NCBI GenBank assembly: GCA_020051175.1
Contig: JAGVJJ010000021.1
Coordinates: forward strand, 1 to 40,584
Direction of reading: 5' to 3'
Length of the DNA stretch: 40,584 nucleotides
Origin: Bacteroidia bacterium
GTDB taxonomy: Bacteria; Bacteroidota; Bacteroidia; 2-12-FULL-35-15
The position numbers and the translations under genes are program-made. Shown piece after piece: positions 22,181 through 30,947 of the stretch (its first letter is position 1; each line of letters begins with the position of its first letter). The notes under the pieces are model-generated. The model was not told where the DNA came from, searched no databases, and worked only from the letters and a program-made list of their open reading frames with translations.

Positions 22181-23224
22181 ATGAGTAAGATAAAATTTGC
22201 AGTAGTCGGCCAAGGACACATTGGCAAACGACATGCTGAAATGATTCGAAGGAACGGGGAGTCGGAACTTGTTGCAGTCTGTGATGTTGCTTCAAAAGAG
22301 CAGCTTGGACTTACTGAGATTAAGGAAGGTTTTTATCCCTCGATTGAAAAAATGCTTGCTGCCCATCCTGAAATTGAGGTGGTTAGTATCTGTACTCCAA
22401 ACGGTTTACATGCCCAGCATTCATTAACCGCACTTAACGCAAAGAAAAATATTATCTGCGAAAAACCAATGGCTCTCACAAAAGCGGATTGTGAAAGTAT
22501 TATTTTTAAAGCCTTACAAGTTCATAAAACTGTTTTCTGTGTGATGCAGAACAGGTATTCTCCTCCCTCCGTATGGTTGAAAGATATTGTAGAGAACCAG
22601 ATTATAGGTGACATTTACATGGTTCAGCTAAACTGCTACTGGAACCGTGATGACCGCTACTATAAAAAAGGCGGCTGGAAAGGCACACAAAAGCTGGATG
22701 GAGGAACTTTATTTACCCAGTTTTCGCATTTTATTGATATCATGTACTGGCTGTTTGGGGATCTTAAAGACATACAGGCGAAATTCAAAAATTTCAACCA
22801 TGCCGGACTAACGGAGTTTGAAGACAGTGGATATGTCAATTTCAACTTTGTGAATGGTGGTATGGGCAGCCTTAACTATTCGACCTCCGTATGGGATACC
22901 AACCTGGAAAGCAGCATAACTATTATCGGCAGCAAGGGAAGCGTTAAAGTAGGCGGACAGTATATGGATAAAGTGGAGTACTGCAATATAAAAGATTATA
23001 AAATGCCAGAGTTGCCACCGACCAATGCAGCCAACGATTATGGCGGATACAAAGGTTCAGCCAACAACCACAATTATATTTTCCAGAATGTAATTGATAC
23101 TTTAAAAGGCAGGACAATCATTACTACCAATGCAATGGAAGGTCTTAAAGTGGTGGATATTATCGAACGTATTTATGCACTCAGAAAAAAAACAAAAAAA
23201 ACAAATAAGTTTTTGTTCGATTAG
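22181..23224 (+). CDS. Gfo/Idh/MocA oxidoreductase, WbpB/WlbA-like
   Basis: The 347-aa protein has an N-terminal NAD-binding motif (FAVVGQGHIGKRHAEMI), the CEKPMAL motif (K in EKP) at about residues 93-99, and the C-terminal alpha/beta domain with GGTLFTQFSHFIDIMYWLFGD. In the context of the adjacent WbpD-like acetyltransferase and UDP-sugar 6-dehydrogenase, the likely reaction is oxidation of C3 of UDP-GlcNAcA. The basic C-terminal tail (KKTKKTNKF) is unusual. It follows the acetyltransferase by 77 bases and precedes the dehydrogenase by 37. Confidence 0.85.
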   Translation: MSKIKFAVVGQGHIGKRHAEMIRRNGESELVAVCDVASKEQLGLTEIKEGFYPSIEKMLAAHPEIEVVSICTPNGLHAQHSLTALNAKKNIICEKPMALTKADCESIIFKALQVHKTVFCVMQNRYSPPSVWLKDIVENQIIGDIYMVQLNCYWNRDDRYYKKGGWKGTQKLDGGTLFTQFSHFIDIMYWLFGDLKDIQAKFKNFNHAGLTEFEDSGYVNFNFVNGGMGSLNYSTSVWDTNLESSITIIGSKGSVKVGGQYMDKVEYCNIKDYKMPELPPTNAANDYGGYKGSANNHNYIFQNVIDTLKGRTIITTNAMEGLKVVDIIERIYALRKKTKKTNKFLFD

Positions 23225-23261
23225 TAAAACATAAGAGCGACACACTCACAATTAAATTTAT

Positions 23262-24551
23262 ATGTATAATAAAATTTTAAACAAAGAAGCAAAAATTGCA
23301 GTAATCGGGCTAGGTTATGTTGGATTACCAATTGCACTGGCTTTTGCTAAAAAAGTAAAAGTAATTGGTTTTGATATCAATGAAGAACGGGTAAAAATGA
23401 TGCAAAACAATATCGATCCTTCCAACGAACTGGAAGCGAAAGATTTTGAAGGCTGCGATATTCAATTTACCACTTCTCTTGACGTTTTAAAGCAAGCCAA
23501 TTTTTATATTGTTGCTGTCCCTACTCCTATTGATGAGCACAACCTTCCTGACTTAAAACCGTTGATTGGTGCAAGCCGATCTGTTGGAAAGGTATTGAAA
23601 AAAGGTGATTACGTTGTCTATGAGTCTACCGTATACCCCGGCTGTACGGAAGAAGACTGCGTACCGGTATTGGAAAAAGAATCAGGACTAAAATTCCGCA
23701 CCGACTTTAAAGTAGGTTATTCCCCTGAGCGTATCAATCCGGGCGACAAAGAGCATACGATTACAAAAATTTTAAAAATTGTTTCCGGTTGCAGCGATGA
23801 ATCGCTTGAAAACATTGCCAATGTATACAAGATAATTGTTGAACCAGGCATCCATAAGGCAAAATCCATTAAGATTGCTGAAGCGGCAAAGATCATTGAA
23901 AACACCCAACGTGATGTGAATATCGCATTGATGAATGAGCTATCGTTTATTTTCAGGCGTTTGGGAATCAATACCTATGATGTACTGGAAGCAGCAGGTA
24001 CCAAATGGAACTTCCTGAAATTTTCTCCGGGACTGGTTGGCGGACACTGTATTGGCGTTGACCCTTATTACCTGACCTATAAAGCAGAGCAGCTGGGATA
24101 CCATGCCCGTATTATTAACTCAGGGCGTATCATTAATGATTCCATGGGCTTTTACATTGCCAAGCAAACCGTAAAGCTTATCATTGCTGCTAAAAAGAAC
24201 CTTACCATTTCGCGCGTCCTGGTTATGGGAGCTACATTCAAGGAAAATGTAAGCGATATACGTAACTCCAAAGTTGCTGATGTGGTTAAAGAATTTAAAT
24301 CGTTCGGAGTAGCTGTAGATATTATTGATCCACATGCATCATCAGAAGAACTTTTTCATGAGTATGGCTTTGAGCTTACAGAAAAGGCCGGTAAAGGATA
24401 TGATGCTGTTGTAGTTGCTGTAAATCATAAGGAATACTTAGGGTTGGATGAGGCATATTACAAATCATTGCTTTCTGAAGGTGGTGTTTTGGTTGATGTA
24501 AAAGGGATATTAAAGGGTAAAATTAAGGAGCTTACTTATTGGAGCTTGTAA
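23262..24551 (+). CDS. UDP-N-acetyl-hexosamine 6-dehydrogenase (WbpA/TviB-type)
   Basis: The 429-aa protein belongs to the UDP-glucose/GDP-mannose dehydrogenase superfamily, closest in feel to TviB/VipA/WbpA enzymes that oxidise UDP-GlcNAc or UDP-GalNAc to the uronic acid. Features are the NAD motif IAVIGLGYVGLPIALAFA (11-28), VAVPTPID, YESTVYPGCTEE, YSPERINPGDKEHT, IAEAAKIIENTQRDVNIALMNE, the catalytic cysteine in GLVGGHCIGVDPYYL, and MGATFKENVSDIRNSK. It is full length. It supplies the first step of the diacetamido-uronic acid pathway suggested by its neighbours. Confidence 0.9.
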   Translation: MYNKILNKEAKIAVIGLGYVGLPIALAFAKKVKVIGFDINEERVKMMQNNIDPSNELEAKDFEGCDIQFTTSLDVLKQANFYIVAVPTPIDEHNLPDLKPLIGASRSVGKVLKKGDYVVYESTVYPGCTEEDCVPVLEKESGLKFRTDFKVGYSPERINPGDKEHTITKILKIVSGCSDESLENIANVYKIIVEPGIHKAKSIKIAEAAKIIENTQRDVNIALMNELSFIFRRLGINTYDVLEAAGTKWNFLKFSPGLVGGHCIGVDPYYLTYKAEQLGYHARIINSGRIINDSMGFYIAKQTVKLIIAAKKNLTISRVLVMGATFKENVSDIRNSKVADVVKEFKSFGVAVDIIDPHASSEELFHEYGFELTEKAGKGYDAVVVAVNHKEYLGLDEAYYKSLLSEGGVLVDVKGILKGKIKELTYWSL

Positions 24552-24613
24552 CTGTTACGGATAACGAATCTTTTACGAATTTGCGAATCTGTGTTAATCT
24601 ATGTAATCTGTGG
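24550..24613. repeat. Dispersed ACGAAT/AATCTGTG repeat
   Basis: GTTACGGATAACGAATC...TTACGAATTTGCGAATCTGTG, then AATCTATGTAATCTGTGG. The first half matches the reverse complement of 17075-17106 and is related to 16911-16950. It fills most of the gap between the dehydrogenase and rfbB. Confidence 0.7.
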
Positions 24614-24635
24614 TTAAAGAAATAGGACTTTGAAT

Positions 24636-25688
24636 ATGAAAAAGATATTAATTACCGGAGGTGCTGGTTTTATTGGTTCGCATGTAGTGCGTTTGTTTGT
24701 AAACAAATATTCCAACTACGAAATAGTAAACCTGGACAAACTTACTTATGCCGGTAACCTGGCGAACCTGAGGGATATTGAGAATAAGCCCAACTACAGG
24801 TTTGTAAAAGGTGATATTGTAGATGCTGCGTTCATCAACCAGCTGTTTGCAGAAAATCAGTTTGATGGTGTTATTCACTTAGCCGCTGAAAGTCATGTTG
24901 ACAGGAGCATCAGCAATCCGCTGGAATTTGTGATGACCAATGTTATCGGCACAGTAAATTTGCTGAATGCTGCTCGCAACCAGTGGAAAGATAATTTTTC
25001 AGCTCACCGTTTTTATCATGTATCTACAGATGAAGTATATGGCACACTGGGTGAAACAGGTATGTTTACCGAAACAACGGCCTATGATCCTCACAGTCCA
25101 TATTCTGCATCAAAAGCCAGCTCCGACCATTTTGTAAGGGCTTATCACGATACGTATGGCCTGAACGTAGTAATATCCAACTGTTCCAATAATTACGGCA
25201 GCTTCCATTTTCCTGAGAAGCTGATACCACTCTCCATCAACAATATTAAAAATAACAAGTCCATTCCTATTTACGGCAAAGGCGAAAATGTGCGCGACTG
25301 GCTGTGGGTAGAGGATCATGCACGTGCCATTGACCTTATTTATCATAAGGCCGCTGCAGGTTCAACCTACAATATTGGCGGGCATAATGAATGGACCAAT
25401 ATTGATTTGATTCGTTTGTTGTGCAAAATAATGGATAAGAAGCTGAACCGTGCAGATGGTGAATCTGCAAAGTTGATCACCTTTGTGAAAGACCGTGCAG
25501 GGCATGATTTGCGCTATGCCATTGATTCGTCAAAATTACAGAAAGATCTTGGCTGGACCCCTTCGCTTCAATTTGAGGAAGGGCTTGAAAAGACTGTAGA
25601 TTGGTATCTATCAAATGAAGAATGGCTGAACAATGTTACATCCGGTGATTACAAAAACTACTACCAGGCGCAATACGTAAAACGTTAG
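24636..25688 (+). CDS. rfbB: dTDP-glucose 4,6-dehydratase
   Basis: RfbB converts dTDP-glucose to dTDP-4-keto-6-deoxyglucose, the common precursor of rhamnose and other deoxysugars. The 350-aa SDR protein starts MKKILITGGAGFIGSHVVRLF at ATG 24636 (an in-frame TTG at 24630 is less likely). It carries LTYAGNL, HLAAESHVDRSI, STDEVYG with the catalytic Asp-Glu pair, the YSASKAS catalytic Tyr-Lys motif, NCSNNYG, the GENVRDWLWVEDH motif and GWTPSLQFEEGLEKTVDWY. The companion genes rfbA, rfbC and rfbD are not in the window. Confidence 0.95.
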   Translation: MKKILITGGAGFIGSHVVRLFVNKYSNYEIVNLDKLTYAGNLANLRDIENKPNYRFVKGDIVDAAFINQLFAENQFDGVIHLAAESHVDRSISNPLEFVMTNVIGTVNLLNAARNQWKDNFSAHRFYHVSTDEVYGTLGETGMFTETTAYDPHSPYSASKASSDHFVRAYHDTYGLNVVISNCSNNYGSFHFPEKLIPLSINNIKNNKSIPIYGKGENVRDWLWVEDHARAIDLIYHKAAAGSTYNIGGHNEWTNIDLIRLLCKIMDKKLNRADGESAKLITFVKDRAGHDLRYAIDSSKLQKDLGWTPSLQFEEGLEKTVDWYLSNEEWLNNVTSGDYKNYYQAQYVKR

Positions 25689-25717
25689 CCCAATTTCAAT
25701 TTGTTCCACATTCTCAC

Positions 25718-26677
25718 ATGAACGTAAAATTATTTTTTTGCTTTCTGTTAGGCTCATTACCAGCATTTCTTATAGGACAGCAATATACTGGTATTATTAA
25801 AAGTAAAAAAAATAATGAAGGATTGCCTTATGTGAATATTGGCATTCCGGCAAAAGCATGGGGATTCCGGTCGGATGAAAAAGGAGTATTCACTTTTAAA
25901 GTAACTTCTGAAAAAGATACCGATACTGTACAATTCTCGCTGATAGGTTATCAAACGGCCTATTTACCGATAAAAGAGCTGAAGGAAAAGTGTGCCAGCA
26001 ATTCCGGCATCTACCTCGATGAAATGACGTATGATTTAGCTCCTGTAACCATTTTGCCGAATGACTATGAAGTGAAGGTGCTCGGCAGCGAAAATCCTGA
26101 AGAGCTGGATTGCTTTGAACTGCCAAGATATAAAGACACAACCTACTCACGTGTGGCCCGGGAAAAAGGCCTCGATACCAATTCTGTTGGTATTGAGCTC
26201 GGGAATAAAATACCGGTCAAAGAAGGACAACGTACATTTATTGACAAGGTTCAGTTTAAAGTATGCCTTGAGCCAAAGGATACGGCCATATACAGAATAA
26301 ATGTTTATACAAAGGGAAAAAATCTGAAAAGACATATTACCCCGGTAGGAATGGTCAGGGAACAATCCTTCGTTAATATTATGAAAGAGCCTGTTGTTAT
26401 AAAATGTATCGGTAAAACTGAAGTTATAACGATTGACCTGTCTTCACAGGACATTGAAGTTAATGACGACTTTTATGTTGCGCTTGAATGTATTTATGCT
26501 TCCGATAAAAAAATCAAAATCGGTGTATCACCTGCCCTATTCAGTTCTACAGACGTGTTTATTCGGCTCTCATTATTCTCTGAATGGCTCAAACTTCCTG
26601 TTATTAATTTAACATTTATAAGCGCCACTGTTTCCAGCAAAAAAATGCCGGGCTTCTGGGAACGGTTGTTTCGTTGA
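25718..26677 (+). CDS. Secreted carboxypeptidase-regulatory-like domain protein
   Basis: The 319-aa product has a signal peptide (KLFFCFLLGSLPAFLIGQ), then a carboxypeptidase D regulatory-like domain (QYTGIIKSKKNNEGLPYVNIGI, GFRSDEKGVFTFKV, FSLIGYQTAYLPI), and a beta-rich region (FIDKVQFKVCLEPKDTAIYRINVYTKGKN, NDDFYVALECIY). The layout and several local patterns resemble the gene at 6793-8244, though without its C-terminal helical domain. Two-domain proteins like this are common surface or periplasmic proteins in Bacteroidota with no known function. It is a single gene, convergent with the next. Confidence 0.65.
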   Translation: MNVKLFFCFLLGSLPAFLIGQQYTGIIKSKKNNEGLPYVNIGIPAKAWGFRSDEKGVFTFKVTSEKDTDTVQFSLIGYQTAYLPIKELKEKCASNSGIYLDEMTYDLAPVTILPNDYEVKVLGSENPEELDCFELPRYKDTTYSRVAREKGLDTNSVGIELGNKIPVKEGQRTFIDKVQFKVCLEPKDTAIYRINVYTKGKNLKRHITPVGMVREQSFVNIMKEPVVIKCIGKTEVITIDLSSQDIEVNDDFYVALECIYASDKKIKIGVSPALFSSTDVFIRLSLFSEWLKLPVINLTFISATVSSKKMPGFWERLFR

Positions 26678-26708
26678 GGCTGCAAAAGAGCACCCGTAAA
26701 GCAAATCC

Positions 26709-27758
26709 TTACGGTGTAAACGGATCCTTGAACCTTGAATCCTTTATAAATGTATTATCAGTAAGGGTTTTCAAAAATGTAATAATATCCGCTTTTTCAC
26801 CAGATGAAAGTACAATAGGCGTTGTAAGCTCAGTGCTTAATGTCGCAGAATTTTTAACACCGTGTACATAATGCTCCAGGACCTGCTCGAGTGTATTAAA
26901 GCGTCCATCATGCATATAAGGTGGTGACAGGGCAACGTTGCGCAAGGACGGTACTTTGAATGTTCCGGAATCAGCAGCCATCATAGTGATTTTTCCTCTT
27001 CCGGCATCCGCAAACACAGTATCAAGGCCATTGTTCATATACTGCAGGTTTGTAAAAAGTGGCGCTGTATGACAGGTATTGCATTTCTGCTGAAACAGGC
27101 TCAAACCATTCAATTCACTTGCAGTAAATGTTGCTTCTCCACGCGTGTATAAGTCGTATTTCGATTTATCAGAAATCAGCATACCCATAAACTGGGCCAT
27201 TGCTTTAAATGTGAGCTGACTGGTAATAATATCGGTATCAAAAGCATCTTTAAACATTTTTGGATAAGTGGCATCACCTTGCAGCTTACTCACAACCACA
27301 GCCATATCCTCATCCATTTCAACAGGATTGGTAATAGGAGCCAATGGTTGTACCTCAATGTGATTGATTCCTCCATCCCACATAAACTCAGAGTGCCAGT
27401 TGAGGTTAAAAATAGGAGGAGCATTACGTATGCCCAGCAAACCATATATACCATGGCTTACTTTGTGATCAAGATGCGCAAATGCAGCAAACTGCTGGTG
27501 ACAGCTGCCACAGGAAATAGTATTGTCCTTGGATAATTTTGTATCATAAAAAAGCCTTCGCCCCAATACGAATCCTTCTTTTGTAAGCGCATTGCCAGTA
27601 AAATCATAGTGAGGCGTTGGCCAGCCCTGAGGCACCACAAAATAAATATTATCAGCCGGCAGTTCTTCCTTTACTACAGGATCACGTTCACAGGAGCTGA
27701 AAAGCAACAAAGAAAAGAAAACTGGCAACCAGCCGTATAATTTCATTTTTTGTATCAT
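26709..27758 (-). CDS. Diheme peroxidase-like lipoprotein, MauG/MbnH-like
   Basis: The protein (349 aa from ATG 27758; ATG 27746 also possible) has a lipobox LFSSC (C23) and two heme c motifs, CGSCH (83-87) and CNTCH (226-230), typical of bacterial diheme cytochrome c peroxidases and MauG. Other family marks are FVLGRRLFYDTKLSKDNTISC, RNAPPIFNLNWHSEFMWDGG, and VPSLRNVALSPPYMHDGRFNTLEQVLEHY. It begins 5 bases after the stop of an MbnP-like gene. In methanotrophs, MbnH of this family oxidises a tryptophan of MbnP to kynurenine. By analogy this enzyme may modify its neighbour; a simple peroxidase is the alternative. It acts outside the inner membrane. Confidence 0.88.
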   Translation of the reverse strand: MIQKMKLYGWLPVFFSLLLFSSCERDPVVKEELPADNIYFVVPQGWPTPHYDFTGNALTKEGFVLGRRLFYDTKLSKDNTISCGSCHQQFAAFAHLDHKVSHGIYGLLGIRNAPPIFNLNWHSEFMWDGGINHIEVQPLAPITNPVEMDEDMAVVVSKLQGDATYPKMFKDAFDTDIITSQLTFKAMAQFMGMLISDKSKYDLYTRGEATFTASELNGLSLFQQKCNTCHTAPLFTNLQYMNNGLDTVFADAGRGKITMMAADSGTFKVPSLRNVALSPPYMHDGRFNTLEQVLEHYVHGVKNSATLSTELTTPIVLSSGEKADIITFLKTLTDNTFIKDSRFKDPFTP

Positions 27759-27763
27759 TCATT

Positions 27764-28534
27764 TTAATTTTCAATGCCCATTACAGAAAACATATCGGCA
27801 TAATTATCGGCAAGCATCTTTGCATTGGCACCGGGAATACTTACACTGTGTGTCACTGTAAAATCAATATTGGTTGGGGTTTTAAACCACTCAGCTAAAT
27901 CCGCACTGATATTTATATGCGGAACAGCGGTTTCGGATACAATAGCAGTTGCAGCGTTAAAAGAAGGTGAAACTGTTTTTAATACTTTATTAACCCCTTT
28001 AAACCCACCAATATGAAACTCAAGCTCTGTTCCCCCAACCGTGCTACCCTCAACCTTGCTCATGATATATCCGGTTGACCACGACCAGAACATTCCGTTT
28101 GAAGGGTCTAAAGCCCCTGTCTGTGCGCCTGAAACATTTCTAAGACTATCAACACCAATCATAAACTCAATACCGGTATAGGTTCCTACTGGCACTCCGG
28201 TGAGGGTTAACAACAATGAACCCGGACTGCCGGCTTTTAACAAATGATAGCTTTCACTTTCGGCATACACTGATAAATCGTCTTTTATAAGCCTGATATT
28301 TGAAATATAATAATCGAACTTTGAAACTGAAAATGTATCATTACTGGCAGTGATATATGTACCGGTATTCAGCACCAAAGCGCTATCCCCAAATTTGTTT
28401 TCAAAATTGAGTATTACTGACCCTGTCACAGGTACAGGCACAGGTTCAACAGGATCCGGGTCCTTTTTGCAGGAAATAAAACCAGCCACCAGGAACAAAA
28501 AGATTAAACAGTTTATGTATGTTAACTTTATCAT
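27764..28534 (-). CDS. MbnP-like lipoprotein
   Basis: From ATG 28534 the product is 256 aa; ATG 28546 would add four residues. It has a lipobox GFISC followed by KKDPDPVEPVPVPV, a proline-rich linker. The beta-rich domain opens with GSVILNFENKFGDSALVLNTG and carries FSVSKFDYYISNIRLI, GVPVGTYTGIEFMIGVD and NGMFWSWSTGYIMSKVEG, which match the MbnP family. A WxW pair (W154 and W156 counting from 28546) is a candidate for oxidation by the diheme partner. MbnP proteins bind copper in methanotrophs. The pair is probably one operon, with a -7 box TAAATTTG upstream. Confidence 0.8.
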   Translation of the reverse strand: MIKLTYINCLIFLFLVAGFISCKKDPDPVEPVPVPVTGSVILNFENKFGDSALVLNTGTYITASNDTFSVSKFDYYISNIRLIKDDLSVYAESESYHLLKAGSPGSLLLTLTGVPVGTYTGIEFMIGVDSLRNVSGAQTGALDPSNGMFWSWSTGYIMSKVEGSTVGGTELEFHIGGFKGVNKVLKTVSPSFNAATAIVSETAVPHINISADLAEWFKTPTNIDFTVTHSVSIPGANAKMLADNYADMFSVMGIEN

Positions 28535-28592
28535 TTTGAAAAGCAATTTATTATACGCTTGGGAGAGCAGAATTTAGCTATCCGCCTTAATA

Positions 28593-28600
28593 CAAATTTA
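28593..28600 (-). promoter_or_regulatory. Candidate -7 box for the MbnP/MbnH-like operon
   Basis: On the minus strand the sequence TAAATTTG matches TAnnTTTG exactly, about 60 bases before the start codon. No clear -33 box is found at the usual spacing. Confidence 0.4.
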
Positions 28601-28733
28601 CTAAATACAATTTAAAATACATATTGTTACTGCCTAATTCTATTGATATTTAAGCCAGTTGACACCCATTTGTTCAAATAATTTATTAGATTTGATTGGT
28701 AAAACAATTTAAAACCGTGTAACGCATTACAGT

Positions 28734-30947
28734 ATGAAACGGAAGCTATTCACTTACTGTTTTTTTATGCTGACCATGTTTTGGCCACAAAACTGGCTGT
28801 TTTCCCAGACACGGACAATTGACTCATTATTAGTACTTCTAAGTAAAGACAAGGCTGACACCGTACAGGTATTGCACCTGCTGCAATTATGCCGCGAATA
28901 TAGAAAAGCAGGCATACATGACAAAGGCTTAAAGTATTCCAATAAAGCCATACTGGTATCAAGCTCCATTAAGGTTGGTATGCAAACGGGCTGGCTAAAA
29001 GGCATTTCTACCGCATACACTTATAAAGGCAACATTTACCTTGACTTATCGAACTACAGCGAAGCCCTGACCAATTACCATTCCGGTCTTAAAATAGCTA
29101 AAATCAACAAAGACAAAAACACCATTGCTGAAATCAACAACCAGATTGCAACCATTTATTATTACCTGAGCAACTACGCAGAGGCACTTAATTATTACAC
29201 AATAGCCCTGGAAACAGGTTTGGAAGCAAATAATAAAAAAATTACCGCAGATGCATGCAATAATATTGGCAATGTATATTATCTGCAGGGGGACTATGAA
29301 GCGGCCCTGAAAAATTACATTGTCAGCCTGAATATCGGAAAACAGATAAATAATAAAGACATTGAAGCCAGCGCCTACATTAATATCGGAAATATTTACC
29401 AGTTACAGAACAATTCGTCCGATGCACTTGCCAATTTCAGGGAAGCTCTGAAAATACGTATTGAACAAAAAGAAAAATATGGTGTTGCCAATTGCTACAA
29501 CAATATAGGCTATATCTACTTTTCAAAAAATGACTTTACTTCGGCACTACAAAATTACAACTTAGCCCTAAAAATTGCTGAAGATATCAATAACGTTCAA
29601 CTGGTAGCCATTTCAGCCCTGAATATGGGCAACGTTTATGCTACACAGGGAAACTACTCAGCAGCCCTTGTAAATTTTTCGCGCACTGCGGATATATACG
29701 AAAAAGTTGAAAACAAATTCGGCCTTGCTACTGCATACATAAATATCAGCGATGTTCTTGGTAAAGAAAACAAAACAGAAGAAGCCCGGAAATACATTTT
29801 ATTGGCCCTTGATATCAGCAAAGCAATCGGCTCAAAGGAACTTATCCAAAACAGCTATTATTCGCTATCAATTTCCGACAGCACAATGGGCAAATGGAAC
29901 GAAGCTTATCAACACCACAAACTATACCTGCTATACAAAGACAGCATTAACAATGAAGAATCGAAGAAAAAGACATTACAAGCCACAATGACGTTTGAAT
30001 TTAAAAAGAGGGAAGCACAGACAAAGGCAGAGCAGGAAAAGAAAGATGCTGTTGAGGCTGCTGAAAGAGAAAAGCAACAGCTGGTATTGCTGTTGATATC
30101 CTTTGTTCTTATACTTCTGCTGGTATTTGTATTTTTCATTTTCCGCTCCTTAAAATCAGCACGTCAGCAGAAATTTATAATACAGGAAAAAAATAAAGAC
30201 ATCATTGATTCCATCAACTATGCGAAGCACATCCAGGATGCACTGCTCAGGAATGAAGAGCACATCAGTGAAAAGCTACACAAGCATTTTGTAATGTTCA
30301 AACCCAAAGATATTGTGAGCGGTGATTTTTACTGGAGCATTGAAAAACAAGAGCACTGGTACTTTGCAGTTGCTGATTGTACCGGCCACGGTGTGCCTGG
30401 AGGATTTATGAGCATGCTTGGTATTGCATTTTTAAATGAGATAACAGCAACAGAGCAACTTCTTTCTCCTGCTCAGATTCTTGAACAGCTTCGGGCTAAA
30501 ATTGTGAAGGAGCTTGGCCAGGATGAAAAAGAAAGTCAGTCGAAAGATGGAATGGACATATCCCTTATACGCCTCAACTTAAAAACAAATGAACTACAAT
30601 GGGCAGGCGCAAATACCCCGTTGTTTTACATACAAAATGGAGAGTTGTCTGTTCTGAAAGCAGATAAGCAACCCATTGGTTACTATACCAATATGAAAGC
30701 CTTTACAAATCATACCCTGAACAAAACTGCAGGAACAACTATTTATCTCCATACGGACGGCTATGCCGATCAGTTCGGAGGTGACAAAGGAAAAAAATTC
30801 ATGCAAAAAAACCTGAAAGAATTATTATTAAAAATACATTCAAAACCTTTGGAGGAACAAAAAGAGATACTCACTTCCACATTTGAGAAATGGAAATCAC
30901 AGCTTGCTCAGGTGGATGATGTATGTATTGCAGGAATAAAGATTTGA
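28734..30947 (+). CDS. TPR-SpoIIE serine phosphatase (PP2C-type), membrane-anchored
   Basis: The 737-aa protein starts with a signal peptide and has about eight tetratricopeptide repeats in tandem (residues about 60-400, repeated NIGNVYYLQGDYEAALKNY patterns) outside the cytoplasm. A charged coiled region, one membrane helix (LLLISFVLILLLVFVFFIF, about 451-469), a second coiled region and a C-terminal SpoIIE/PP2C phosphatase domain follow. Its motifs are PKDIVSGDFYWS, ADCTGHGVPGGFMSMLG, SKDGMDISLIRL and DGYADQFGGDKG, containing the metal-binding aspartates. Such proteins are thought to pass a signal from outside to dephosphorylate anti-sigma antagonists. TAGATTTG at 28687-28694 could be the -7 box. 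Confidence 0.9.
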   Translation: MKRKLFTYCFFMLTMFWPQNWLFSQTRTIDSLLVLLSKDKADTVQVLHLLQLCREYRKAGIHDKGLKYSNKAILVSSSIKVGMQTGWLKGISTAYTYKGNIYLDLSNYSEALTNYHSGLKIAKINKDKNTIAEINNQIATIYYYLSNYAEALNYYTIALETGLEANNKKITADACNNIGNVYYLQGDYEAALKNYIVSLNIGKQINNKDIEASAYINIGNIYQLQNNSSDALANFREALKIRIEQKEKYGVANCYNNIGYIYFSKNDFTSALQNYNLALKIAEDINNVQLVAISALNMGNVYATQGNYSAALVNFSRTADIYEKVENKFGLATAYINISDVLGKENKTEEARKYILLALDISKAIGSKELIQNSYYSLSISDSTMGKWNEAYQHHKLYLLYKDSINNEESKKKTLQATMTFEFKKREAQTKAEQEKKDAVEAAEREKQQLVLLLISFVLILLLVFVFFIFRSLKSARQQKFIIQEKNKDIIDSINYAKHIQDALLRNEEHISEKLHKHFVMFKPKDIVSGDFYWSIEKQEHWYFAVADCTGHGVPGGFMSMLGIAFLNEITATEQLLSPAQILEQLRAKIVKELGQDEKESQSKDGMDISLIRLNLKTNELQWAGANTPLFYIQNGELSVLKADKQPIGYYTNMKAFTNHTLNKTAGTTIYLHTDGYADQFGGDKGKKFMQKNLKELLLKIHSKPLEEQKEILTSTFEKWKSQLAQVDDVCIAGIKI

